Made by a program: the position numbers and the translations under genes. A stretch of DNA of 41,034 nucleotides from Actinomycetota bacterium. GTDB lineage: Bacteria > Actinomycetota > JAHEXW01 > JAGVPG01. The stretch lies in contig JAGVPG010000010.1 in assembly GCA_020052375.1 (NCBI GenBank), positions 1 through 41,034 of the forward strand. Reading direction: 5' to 3'. Numbering within the stretch: the stretch's first letter is position 1; each line of letters starts with the position of its first letter. Below, piece after piece: positions 29,356 to 40,800 of this stretch. The notes under the pieces are model-generated. The model was not told where the DNA came from, searched no databases, and was given only the letters and a program-made list of their open reading frames with translations.

Positions 29356-30736
29356 TAACCAGGGCTCCCTGCTTCTTCAGAGCGTTTATCAACGTCTGCT
29401 CGAACAGATCGACGGACATCTCCATCTCGTCCTTAGTGATATCGAATATCGGCGCCAGTGTGAACACGTTCTTATAGTAGCCGCCGACATCCAGGATGAG
29501 ACCGTATTTCTTACCTTTATAGTTCAGATTTCCCTGCAGGCCTTCCTCGAATATCTCATCACAGAGTTCCCGGTCGGGAGTGAAACCGTCTTCCTTGCAT
29601 ATCTCGATCCTCAACGTCAGTCCAAGCCCGTCGACATCGCCGATCTGCGGATACTTCTTAGCCATCTCTCTTAGAAGGCCGAGCATGTACTCGCCTTTCT
29701 CGTTCACCTTGGTCTCGAGATCTTCCTTTTCCATCGCTTCCAGGTTGGCAAGAGCGACCGCCGTACCCAATGTGTTCGACGAGAATGTCGAATGAGTCGA
29801 ACCGGGCGGGAACTTCTCGGGCGTGATGAGTTCCTCGCGCGCCCAGATACCGCTTAAAGGATTGAGACCGTTGGTCAATGCCTTCCCGAAGACCATGACG
29901 TCCGGCGATATGCCGAAGTTCTCAATGGCGAACATCTTGCCCGTCCTGAACCAGGCCATCTGGATCTCGTCATCGACTATCAGGATGTTATATTTATCGC
30001 ATACTTTCTTAAGTTCTTTAAAGTAGTTCTTCGGTGGTATCACATATCCACCGGTGCCCTGAACGGCTTCGATGAAGAAAGCGAAGAATTCGCTTTTCTT
30101 GGCTTTGGCATCCCAGACACCATAATATTCCGTCTCGAACAACTTCTCGAACTGCTTGATGCAGTACATGCCGCAGTCGTCCAGGTTCTTGCCGTAGTAG
30201 CAACGGTAACAGTAGGGATAAGGGATAAAAAGACCCCTGTCTCCGAAATGCCCGTAGCGTCGGCGGTACCTGTAGCTTGATGTTATAGCCGATGCGCCGA
30301 GAGTCCTCCCGTGATAGCCGCCCATGAACGCGAAGACCAGGTTCTTGCCGACATGATTCCGGATAAGTTTGATCGCGTCATCGACCGCTTGGGCTCCGCC
30401 GACGTTGAAATGAACGCGTCCTTTTTCGCCGAATCTATCCTTGGCGAGCTTGCCGATCTTTGCAGCTAAAAGGACCTTTTCCTCGTGAAGATACTGGCAG
30501 GCCAGTTGGGGTAGGGTGTCCAGTTGCTTCTTAAGCGCGTTGTTCAGATTCTCATTCTTGTACCCGAAGCTTGAAGCCGAGTACCACATCTGAAGATCGA
30601 AATAGGGCGTCCCTTGAGAATCGTAAAGATATTGTCCCTCCGACCGACGGAAGATCTTCGGCGGATCACTATAATGGACAGTATCACCGAAAGAACAATA
30701 CTCCTTCTCCAACTCCAAGAGTTCGCGGTCGTCCAA
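29348..30736 (-). CDS. Class III (omega-type) PLP aminotransferase
   Basis: 462 residues. PLP lysine K285 in VFGKALTNGLNPLSG, cofactor aspartate in ILIVDDEIQMAWFRTGK, GGAQAVDDAIKLIR and FMGGYHGRTLGASAITSS. A cysteine cluster (YPYCYRCYYGKNLDDCGMYC; residues 176, 179, 188, 192) resembles the one in archaeal 4-aminobutyrate or basic-amino-acid aminotransferases. The amino donor is not predictable. The frame opens with a GTG inside the AAGGAG ribosome site; I chose the TTG at 30736, eight bases after that site. It is the first gene of the run aminotransferase-phosphatase-dnaX-ybaB-recR, with a good promoter before it. Confidence 0.85.
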   Translation of the reverse strand: MDDRELLELEKEYCSFGDTVHYSDPPKIFRRSEGQYLYDSQGTPYFDLQMWYSASSFGYKNENLNNALKKQLDTLPQLACQYLHEEKVLLAAKIGKLAKDRFGEKGRVHFNVGGAQAVDDAIKLIRNHVGKNLVFAFMGGYHGRTLGASAITSSYRYRRRYGHFGDRGLFIPYPYCYRCYYGKNLDDCGMYCIKQFEKLFETEYYGVWDAKAKKSEFFAFFIEAVQGTGGYVIPPKNYFKELKKVCDKYNILIVDDEIQMAWFRTGKMFAIENFGISPDVMVFGKALTNGLNPLSGIWAREELITPEKFPPGSTHSTFSSNTLGTAVALANLEAMEKEDLETKVNEKGEYMLGLLREMAKKYPQIGDVDGLGLTLRIEICKEDGFTPDRELCDEIFEEGLQGNLNYKGKKYGLILDVGGYYKNVFTLAPIFDITKDEMEMSVDLFEQTLINALKKQGALVSG

Positions 30737-30775
30737 AAAAATCACTCCTTTGATATTTTACCGGCTAAACTCAAA

Positions 30776-30805
30776 ATAATATCAGTTGAACAGGGATTTT
30801 GTCAA
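30776..30805 (-). promoter_or_regulatory. Sigma-A type promoter of the aminotransferase operon
   Basis: On the minus strand a perfect TTGACA (30805-30800) and TATTAT (30781-30776) are 18 bases apart. They lie right after the stop of the CofE-like gene and about 40 bases before the aminotransferase start. Confidence 0.7.
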
Positions 30806-30806
30806 A

Positions 30807-31457
30807 TCAGGATTTCAGCGCTTCCGGCGCTCCCTTTATCACGACTATAGGAGTCATCTCGTCGAAATTACCGAACGGATTGGCCTTTAAGAGTTCGGCC
30901 ACTTTATCTTTATCAACACCATCGGAAGCCCCGAGAGTAGTAGACGCCACGTAGCTGCAGTCCATTATGGCAATATCCACACCGACTTTTCGTTTGATAT
31001 CTTCGGCCATCGCATCAACGTCGAGAGGAGCCAGAATGACATATTCGTTCCACGGCGGTATCGTGCCGGTGCCATCTCCGGCATCATCGATGACCGCGAC
31101 CTTCTGCCCGGTTATCCGGTAGAAATCCCCCTTACGTCCGACCAGCCTGGTCAAACCCCCGATGAAAGCGCCCATGACGACTCTGATATACCCGGCTTCG
31201 TCTATCGCTGCCTGCATCCCTTCAGGGCTGTGCTGGCTGGAAGCGGGGCCGACGAACCGGCTTAAGAACCTGGCCGTCCGGCTTACTTTCATCGATGGCG
31301 CGTGAACCGTCCTGTGCTGAACGATGGAGGCAAGCTTTTGAGCAATAGCGATAACATCGCCAGGCCCGGCGACATCTTTTGTGTATTCCTTAATGACTTC
31401 CGCCAGATCATCATCTTCCATGATCGTCCGCGTCTTCACCGGTATCGTCTCTATCAC
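30807..31457 (-). CDS. Coenzyme F420-0:L-glutamate ligase-like (CofE family) protein
   Basis: 216 residues. The N-terminal sequence ETIPVKTRTIMEDDDLAEVI and PGDVIAIAQKLASIVQ matches the beginning of CofE/FbiB proteins, which add glutamates to coenzyme F420-0. Later motifs are MGAFIGGLTRLVGRKGDFYRI, VAVIDDAGDGTGTIPPWNEYVIL and SYVASTTLGASDGVDKDKV. Many bacteria without F420 have distant relatives, and some residues usual in the true ligase are not obvious here, so the activity is uncertain. The start is GTG at 31457. No other F420 gene is in the window. It lies just after the SRP RNA. Confidence 0.68.
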   Translation of the reverse strand: MIETIPVKTRTIMEDDDLAEVIKEYTKDVAGPGDVIAIAQKLASIVQHRTVHAPSMKVSRTARFLSRFVGPASSQHSPEGMQAAIDEAGYIRVVMGAFIGGLTRLVGRKGDFYRITGQKVAVIDDAGDGTGTIPPWNEYVILAPLDVDAMAEDIKRKVGVDIAIMDCSYVASTTLGASDGVDKDKVAELLKANPFGNFDEMTPIVVIKGAPEALKS

Positions 31458-31474
31458 TTTTTCCCTACTGTGTG

Positions 31475-31502
31475 ACTACTCACTACTCACTACTCACTAC
31501 TC
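31475..31502. repeat. Heptamer array, 3' side of the SRP RNA
   Basis: Four perfect ACTACTC units (GAGTAGT on the minus strand), followed by a related ACTGTTC. It ends 10 bases from the SRP RNA 3' end and is inverted relative to the array at 31809. Confidence 0.85.
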
Positions 31503-31512
31503 ACTGTTCTTA

Positions 31513-31792
31513 GCGGTCGTGCCCCATGATCGACCACCGGCTCAAGATGTGCTTCTCAAAGATGAAGGACTCCCTCCAAGCTGCTCCGCGGCACATGGAA
31601 GGTCTTGTTTACCGCTGCTTCCTCCCGGACCTGACGGGGTTCACAAATTTCCATTGCGCGGGACCTGAAGATCGACACCCTTCGCCAAAGAGGCGAACCA
31701 CCAAACCGGAAGGCCTCAACATGGGAATTCAGCCTCGCTGTAGCGGATTGCGAGTTAAAGGGCACCGCTGGTTCCCCGCCTAGCACGACCAC
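31513..31792 (-). ncRNA. ffs: Signal recognition particle RNA, large Gram-positive type (ffs/scRNA)
   Basis: RNA scaffold of the SRP, which binds Ffh and targets nascent membrane proteins. The diagnostic domain IV tip GTCAGGTCCGGGAGGAAGCA is at 31635-31616 on the minus strand. The 5' end reads GGTCGTGCTAGGCGGGG and, further on, AGCGGTGCCCT and CTCGCAATCCGC, the Alu-domain sequence of long bacterial SRP RNAs. The 3' end GGGGCACGACC pairs with the 5' end (GGTCGTGC with GCACGACC), which sets the ends at about 31790 and 31515. The length, about 280 nt, matches the Bacillus-type rather than the short 4.5S type. The ends are accurate to a few bases. Confidence 0.95.
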
Positions 31793-31808
31793 AGTAATAT
31801 TATAGCAG

Positions 31809-31836
31809 GAGTGAGGAGTGAGGAGTGAGGAGTAAA
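31809..31836. repeat. Heptamer array, 5' side of the SRP RNA
   Basis: Three perfect GAGTGAG units at 31809-31829, then GAGTAAA. It lies 17 bases upstream of the SRP RNA and may overlap its promoter. Inverted relative to the array at 31475. Confidence 0.85.
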
Positions 31837-31855
31837 GAAAAGCAAAAATGGTCAA

Positions 31856-34800
31856 CTAATGAACCTTAATATTCCCCTGGCTTAATGTTCCTTCTGCTAA
31901 ATAGAATTGCTGTCCGGTCGGATCATAGATAGTGAGTTTGAACAGATCATGCTCTTTACCCGGCTCTGCAACATCTGATACTTCCATTTTGAAACTTGAA
32001 CCGCCTATGCCATCTACTGTGCAAAGCCCTGACAAAGTAGCAGACTGACCGGAGAAGACCAGCCACGAGAAAGAGGTGGAATGGATATTCGTGCCTGTTC
32101 CGTGGTCATTAAACTGGAACTCTCCTGACGGAACGGTTTCTCCATACTTGTATTGTGCATTAAACCCGAAGTTGCACTTGTCAGTGTTACGTATGATATA
32201 ACCTCCTCCAGTTACCTTCTCACCGGCAAACGGGTCATAGACGACGAACCAGGACGGAAGAGATGTGGAAGCAAGATATGAATCATCTTCTACAAATGTG
32301 GCCGACAGCGAGTATATACCCTGCGGTTGACTGATCGCAAGGAAGGCGTTGGCAATTCCTTCCGTGTCTGTGACTGCCGATACGGATTGTGAACCCAAAT
32401 TGAAGATGACAGACTTACCAGAGATCGGGTTTCCGTTGTCTTTGTCTGTTAGCTTGGCACTTAAAAGAGGTGTCCCGACAAGAGATGAAAGATGATCTCC
32501 TAAGTATGTTATATCCGTATCTTCCTTTGTGATCTCAAAACCTTGAGATGTACTGCTTTCTCTGTATTGTGTATCCCCTGCAAAGGATGCTGTCAGATTA
32601 TATGTCCCTGCTGGTTGAGAAAGAAGAATTGTAGCGGTGGCCTTGCCGGTCGTATCCGTCTGGGCAGATGTGCTTTGGTTACCAAGACTAAAGACAACTG
32701 CTTTCCCGCTCACAGGCCCTTGTGCATATGTAATATAAGCACTTACAGAAACGGTATCCGAATACTGACCAGTTGTCTGACACGAGGTATCGAAAGATAC
32801 AGTTGTTGAATACCTGACAAACACATGGACAGAAGCAGTCGACGAAGTTCTGTTTCCGGCTTGATCCTGGGAGGTTGCAGATAGAGTGTGATATCCTTCC
32901 GGTATAGTAATATCCGTCTGCCAACTTCCCAGTAGATCGGATTGAGCAGTTGAAACAACCATGCCGTCCAACGATACCTCAACTGAAGAATTCGGCTCCG
33001 CAATTCCAGAAACTGAAACAGGATTCGTACATACCGACTGATCAGAAGGTGAAGAGATCACTGGAGGTTCTGGTGGAACCGTATCGACTTTTAGCTCCAG
33101 GTTCCTTTCATCCTCTTTATTTCCGGCTTTGTCTATAGAATAGTAATAGAGCGTATGGATGCCTTCCGGTGGCGATATTGACCCTGTATATTGATTCTCA
33201 GGTGCTTGGTCCCACTTAAAGTAGATTGTATCCAAACCCGATCCACCCTGATTGTCATTTGCAGTGAGAGTAAGTGTGGGAATCGTTTTATACCAGTTGT
33301 TTTGGCCATCGGGAGATGTGCTCAAAGAGGCTTCTGTCTGCGGTTTTATGCTATCTATTCTAAAGTTTATAGTCTTTGTTGTCTCAACTCTTCCGGTTGT
33401 GTCGACCGAGCGATAAAATACCGTAGTCTCTCCTTCTTTAGAGATTGTTATCGGATTCGCATATGTGTTCCAGGTGGTATTGTTGTCGATGCTGTATTCG
33501 ATCCGATCTATGTCTTCCGACTGTCCGTTGGCAGACATTGTAACTGTAACGGGAGATCTGTACCAGCCGTTTTCACCGTCTGGGTTGGTTGGAGTGAGAG
33601 ATGCATCAGATTTGTATATGGGAATCAAAAGAGACGTTTGGTTGTTACTCTCGTTAAACTCCTGGATCGCGTTACCAGAATCTACCACAACATAGATTGT
33701 ATGCTGCCCGTAGAACGTATTTGTGTCGACAAGGACTTGGGCTTGCGCTTCACCGTTAGCTATTACTTGCGGCAGGACAACATCTCCCCCTACTTGCTGA
33801 GCACCTTGAGCTGGATCACCGTCGAAGAACCTTACAACCACGTTATGGGCATCGGTCTTCCCAGAATTATGGATGGTTGCATTGAGAGGCACGGCTGATG
33901 CATCTGGCGCGTTAGCTGTATCTAGATCGATGTCTGTGTATGTAAGGTAAAGATCGGGAAGACTGCTTCCGTACACGAACTCCGTCTGTTTCTCAGATAA
34001 CAATCCTCCGGAAACTAACCTAGCCGTAAGTTTATGGCTACCCGGTACGACTCCCAGCACAGACTTTGATATCTTTGTATACCCCGCAAGTTCTACCTGT
34101 TCATCGCTAACGACTGTACTGTCAATCAGGAGTTGAAGTTGGGATATTCCGTAACCGTAGGCATCAAGGTCAGCCGTAACCGGCTCGTCCGGCGTAGCAT
34201 AGTCCACTTTGTTAGTAGAAAGATCGACTAATAACGGGATGTTAACATCTATTATTTCTCGTCCAGACGTCAAAGCGGATTTTGAACCCGCCTTGTATAC
34301 TCCATATACCAGCCTATGGATTCCGGGTTTATCGGTACTAAACTGCCCGCTCAATGCCAACGCGTTTTCTCCGATGTTTATGATCTGCTCTCGATCCATA
34401 ATCTTTTGGTAGTTTCCGTCTTCGTCGCAAAGCCAGCATGAAACACGTCCATCAAATTGCTTATCAGACTCCAGCTTCAGGTTCAGTTCTACCGTGTCCG
34501 AGCTGTTGTATGAATCCCTATCGAGCTCGGCATCAACAACCTTGACGGTTAGTCCTTTGATGTCTATAGGTATGCTGCCCGACGAATCTCCCAGTCTGTA
34601 GTCGACCGTGTATGTGCCGCTTGGAAGGTCATCGGGTGCGACAAAACTGAAGTAATCTGTAGTGCTTAGATCAAAACTGGCTGTGTATCCAGGTGCGTCG
34701 ACTTCGAGTGTCCCGGTCTGTCCGCCTGCGTCAACCGACACGTTGACCGTTTCACCACCGGCGTAGACCGGCTTGTCTGGAACAAGAGAGATGCCGTCTC

Positions 34801-37800
34801 CTCGCCCTGTGATATAAGTCGTATTCAGATACATCGCACGTCCGCTCTTTGTATAGACGCCGTATGACAAGAGCTTTCGGCCGGTCTCGACAGGAACGTC
34901 AAAGGTAACCGTCCTGCTCGACAAGGAGAAGCTCTGGGTCTGTTCGGTCTCACCATATTGAACCTTGGCAAAGACATCCAAGGGTTCTATCCCGCTGTCG
35001 TTGTTTACGATCATCGTTAAGGTTGCAGTCTCTCCCGTGTTATATGACTGCCCGTCTAAAGATGCATCGACTGACAGTTTTATGCCTTGGACGTGGAAGC
35101 TGAAGTCATAAGGAACTCCGTTGATCTTGAGGCATGCGGGATAGTCTTTTTCTTCCAAGTCATCCGGAATCGGGACGTTAAAGGTCACGCTGCCTGTCTC
35201 GTTCGGCAGAAGGCTCTTTGATTGTTCCTCCGTCCAGACACCCGGCACATCCAAAACGAGAGTCGCGGTCCCGAACTGCATTCCGGTGTTTTGGATATCG
35301 AAAGACATTGTGGCCGTCTGCCCTAGTGTATACGTCGAGCCTTGGGGTGAGGATCCAATCTCAAACGTCGGCGCCTTAACCTCTATCTGCTGAACTTCTT
35401 CCTTGATAAGAAGACCACTCGAGGCATATACACCAACACTTATGTCATATAATCCGGGGCTCACGCCGGACAGATTCAACCGAAACTGGTCGGCAGAGCT
35501 TCCCCCTCGCGCAAGCTGCACCGAGGCTTCCTGAACGTCGAACAAGGATGAGACTCGTACGTTCCCGTTGAAATCATTGATTCCCATGTTCTTTGTGACA
35601 ACGTCAACAAGCAGGTCGTCTTGATCGCCTGAACTTATACTGTATATCAAGGATATGTCATCCTTTTTTCCAACGGAGAAATGTTTCTCTCCGCCACCGA
35701 AAGGCGAATCGTAGGTAAGTGTATACTCGCCCTTGGCTAGGAAACCGAGATCGATTTGATCCGTGACGAGACCGCCCACTCCGACAGAACAGGGTTTGCT
35801 TGTCAGTTGAGTTCCGTTTAGGTTGAAAGAAATATCAAATTCCGTGTCGAGTGAGCCAGTATTTCTAACTGAGAACGGAACAGAAACCTGGCCCTCCTCG
35901 TATTCGGGGTTCGCGCTAATGTCGATCCCGACTGATTCACCCAATTCGACCTGTTTTGTAAGATCGAGATTCAGGTCACCCGACAGACACACGGTGAAAG
36001 AAGTGCCGCTGTTTGTCGACGCCTGTTTTTGGATGATGCGTGTTTCACCAGGCGGAATAACAAGTGTCTCGTCAAGATCCAAGAACAAGCAGTAAGAACT
36101 GACTTCTGCATCGCTCTTTCCCGTATTCTTTAGAGTCAACGTCACATCGAACGGACCCCGGCCGACAACCGACGGACAGTCGAGAGTCGCCTCGACAATC
36201 GGTGCCGATACCTGCCCCAAATCCGCTAGGTGAACGCCGGAGAAGTAGCCGTCGATCGTGAAATCGCTCGACGGCGCAACTGATGTGGCAACGTAAGATC
36301 TTGTCTCACCAGAGTTTAGAATGTCGACCGATTGGCTGAAGACCAGGTTGTTATTAAGATTGATCGATATGGTCTTTCCTATCAAAGGCTGGTCGGACGT
36401 GTTCGTGATCTCCCCGGAGACTACGATAGACTCTGAAGGACGGTACACTTTCTTGTTCATGCTCATCGTCATAAGTGTTCCCGCCTGGAAGATGTAGAAC
36501 GGGTATTCGTCTTGAGAGATGGTCTGTCCTGTGTTTGAGGTGAGTGTCGCCTGTAGATACAGCTTCCCTGTACTCGACAGACTAGAGACTGTATCGCTAA
36601 TACTCTGGGACTCTCCGGTTGCCATATTTAAAACCGAAGCGCTTTCCCAGAGGGTACTTCGTCCACCGGATCCCGACCTGAACTTCTGAATCCTGTTGTT
36701 CCAAGTATCGGCTACATATATATTGCCGTTGTTGTCGACGTGGACTCCCCATGGTTTGTTGAACTGACCGTCCCCGCTTCCTGTGCCACCGAAAGACGAT
36801 TTCAAACTTCCGTTCTTGTCATATACTTTGATCGCAGAGCCGTTGTCTCCGAAGGCGACGAAGAGCTGGCCTTGGTTGTCTGCCGAGATGTCGTAGGGAC
36901 CTTGATTCTGACCGGTATACCACATGGTGACGAAGTTGCCTTCGGAGTCGAACTTCTGGATGTTGTTGTATGACGCGGACCAGTTGTCGACGTCTGCGAC
37001 GTAGATAAATCCTTCGCTGTCTGCCGCTACCCCCATAGGATACATGAAACTTCCCGGACCTGTTCCGTAACTTCCCCACGTTTTTATGAAATTGCCCTGC
37101 GAGTCGAACTTCTGGATGCGGGCATTTCCGGTATCCGCGATGTAAACAAATCCCGCTTGATCTATATCTATGTCGTATGGTTCCAAGAACTGCCCTTGCC
37201 CGCTTCCGGAAGATCCCCAGGAAAGAATGAAGTTACCTTGTGAGTCAAACTTCTGGATTCTTCGATTGTTGTAGTCGGTCACATAGACGTTTCTTTCTTC
37301 GTCACAGGCGATTCCGAAAGGAAAGTTGAACTTCCCGTTCGTAGATCCGGACCCGCCCCATTTGAGGACGAAATTGCCTTGGGAATCGAACTTCTGGATG
37401 AGGTTGTTGTAGTCAGTCGTATAGACGAACCCGTCTCTGTCTGTCGCAACGCGATGCGGGTTCAGGAAGTCACCATCTCTTATTCCGATGCTATTCCACT
37501 TTCTTAGGAAATCGCCGTCGGGGCTGAACTCTTGGATGCGTAAAAGCTGGTAGTCGGATGTTAGCACCTTTCCGAACTGATCACACGTGATGTCGATCAG
37601 ATATTGGAACTGGCCGTCTCCGTCACCGGGACTCCCCCAGCTTCTGATCAAATTTCCCTCGTTGTCGAACTTTGTGATTCCCGGGCTGACCGCCGCATAG
37701 ACCGCTTGCTGGTTATCTGTTGATATACTGTATGCTTTGTATGTTGTAGCCCAGCTCTTGACGTAGTTTCCGTAGAGATCAAACTTCTGAATCCTCGGAG

Positions 37801-40800
37801 AACTTTGCCTGTCGCCAACATAGACGAAACCTAAGTTGTCTACCGCGAGCCCCTGGGGGGATACGAACTGCCCGTTGCCCGATCCATAGACTCCCCATGT
37901 CATTAAAAAGACACCATCCGATGTGAACTTCTGGATCCTGTTGTTGTAGTAGTCGGTCACATACAGGTTGTCGTAGATATCGAAAGCAATGTTCATCGGG
38001 GTTTTGAAATAACCCGGGGTGGTTCCGTAGCTGCCCCATGATTTTATAAACGCGCCGTTCGATGTAAACTTGGTAATGCGATTCAAAGAAGAGTCAAGCA
38101 CGTAGACGTTTCCTTCACTGTCCACGCCGACATCCCGGGGCAACACGAACTGACCGGGCTGTGAGCCAGAGCTGCCCCATGTCAAGACGGCGTTTCCATC
38201 CGGATCGAATTTCTCGATCCTCGGATTACTCGCATCTGCTACATATGTGTATCCGTCTCTGTCTACCGCGATTCCGTAAATAGAGTCCTTGACAGCTCTT
38301 TGTCCCCACTTTCTCTCAAACGATATCCCTTTGGGCATCGGGCCTGATAGAACTTTAACGTCCAGATCCCCATCCGTAATCGGTCTTTCCTGGTTCGTTA
38401 CGGTCGTTTGAGTGTTTACCGCATCACCCTGTAGGTAAGTCTGCCTATCCGTTTGTGTATCCAAGGCTGCGCTTACCCCGCTTATCGAGAGGACTGCGGT
38501 TTTAGATGTCCTTTGGTTACATCCAGTGTCATCGCATTCCAAGAACAACACATATAGACCTGACTTGAGCTGAGGCGGCAGGTTTATCGCGAAATCTTTT
38601 CTTTCCCCTGAAAGGATCGAGCCGTTCTCGGATTGCTCGAAAAAGGACGTTCCGAAGGCGTCCTTGAGGCTCGCCTGAAGTGAGTAGCCCGTATCGACGC
38701 CGCCTGTGTTCTCGAGCCTAAATGTGGCCGTTTCTCCGGCAGAGTAGTCGGTTCTCTCAGTTGAAAACCCGAGTTTAGAGTTGGACAAGACAAAGCTCGT
38801 AGTTTCTGACTGCTCCGACAAGCCGAGTCTTGCTTTAATATATACCGGATGAACACCAGCAGGTAGCGTCGACGGCAGGGAAACAGCATATGGAAGACTT
38901 ATATTCTGTGCAGGCATAAGTGATAAGGTTCTTGTTTCACTGAACCCTATATCCGGGATGTTAACGTCGATAGCCAGATCTTGCCTTAACTCACCCGTGT
39001 TCGTCATGTCCACGTTGAAGCCCAAGTCTTCTCGAATACGATACGAGGGTTTGTTAAATGACGGTTTGATATCAAGCGAGACCGGTATCGATATATCCGC
39101 CTGTCTAGGCCTCCCGTCGTATTGAAGCAGATAGCTCATCTTATATGTTCCGTACATCAATTCTAGTACGCTCGACTCAAATACCAGTTGTGTGGTTGCT
39201 CCGGCTGACAGTGTAACCTGCTGGGTCTGCTGAGAGACAAGTCCCTGGCTCGGGTCTTCCAGTTTGAAGCTGAACACTCCGTTTGAGACGTCGGTAAGTC
39301 CCGTGTTCGATACCTCAAATGGTGCCACAAACGAACCCCCACTATATGTAACAGGAAGACTTCTTACTACAAGCTCAGGTGCCGGCACACAAAAAGACGT
39401 TGCGGCCGTCCCGACTACACTCTGGCCATTCTGAGCCTTCAACAAGATGTTAGATGTACCGAACTCACAGTCGGAAGGGATATCGAACGACACTGGTTGT
39501 TCGACGCTCTGATCGGGTGACAAGTCGATATCAAACTGTCGGCTTAAAATCACGCGACCTGTTGGATCGACTACGTCGGCAGTTATATGGGTTCCTGGTA
39601 AACTGATCGGCTTATTGTTTAGGATATTGAGGCTAAGAGACAGCTGATCTCCACGCTTATACCAGGTTTTGTCAAGCGCCGGCTTCATACTAACGGACGG
39701 CTCAAAGACCCAGTATCCCTTGGAAACCGCGCCAAGAGGAGTTTCGTTTTCATCAAAGAGCTTGACCGTCAGGCGTCCGCTTTTCTGAATCGAAGAGATC
39801 GTATGGATGAAACTTTCTTCGCCGTTTGCGGGAACGGTGACTGTTCTTGATTCATCCCCAATCTTACAAGTTACGTTTTTATCAGAAGCTTCCCTGTTGT
39901 AAAGATGAACGGTAAATACAGCGTCACTTCCTTTGGCCAGTCTGAAGTCTTGAGAAGTAATGTTTGCGGAAACTCCCGCGCCTTGCCTTATATAACCGCT
40001 GGGACCCGCAGCGTAGTTGCTGACAGCGAAGCGCTCGCCTTCACCCTGAGGTTGCACTTCGTTTCCTTCGGCATCAAATAGAACGTAATCTAGATAGTAT
40101 ATGCCTAAGAATGACGGGGCTGTATGAGAGAACGAGATATCGGCTTGTTGGCCCGCACCAAGGAACAAGTCTCTGCTTTCTGTGTGGACCACATACTTGT
40201 CAGGAGACATCAAGCGGAGCTCAACACGAGAAGCCGGCTTGTCGTTTAAGTTGCGTATTGTCTGCGTTATGTTCAAAGTATCTCCTGGCCTGTTGTTCGG
40301 AACCTGGTCTTTCTTCTTCGCCCAGGATATAAGGTCTCTTATCATGTCTTCTTCCGATTCCGCTGCTCCGGACATGCATGAGGCCCAATCTGTATAGAGG
40401 GTTGACGCAATCACCTTTCCCTGCCCATACGGGTATGAAAGAAGCACAGGGTAGCCGCCGGCTCTCGTTGATCCGCGGAGCATCACCGTCGCGTCGTCCG
40501 GCCATGACGTGAAGTATCCGTCTTGAGACGTCTGGACGGAGTACTCGGCAAAGCTTTCGGGAAGAGACGACAAGGCGGGTGTGTATGTGTCCAGCTCCGC
40601 GTTGTAGAACTGGCAGGATATGGCTTCCCTCCACCCATACCCGTTAACTTGAGATCCCGGAAGCGATTGGTATTCGTAACCGTGCTGTTGGTCGAAGACT
40701 ATCAGAGTGCCACCGTTCTTGGTGTATTCTTCAAGCTTAGCTTTGATGAACGGGGAGCCATTTAGACCGAACAGACCGCCCGTCGGAACTACAAGGATCG

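Noticed and set aside
31556-31855. Small minus-strand frame across the SRP RNA
   Set aside because: It coincides with the SRP RNA gene, whose conserved sequence explains the region; no ribosome site.
33191-33898. Plus-strand frame of 235 codons inside the giant gene
   Set aside because: Antisense to a well-supported domain array; cysteine- and arginine-rich translation typical of a shadow frame.
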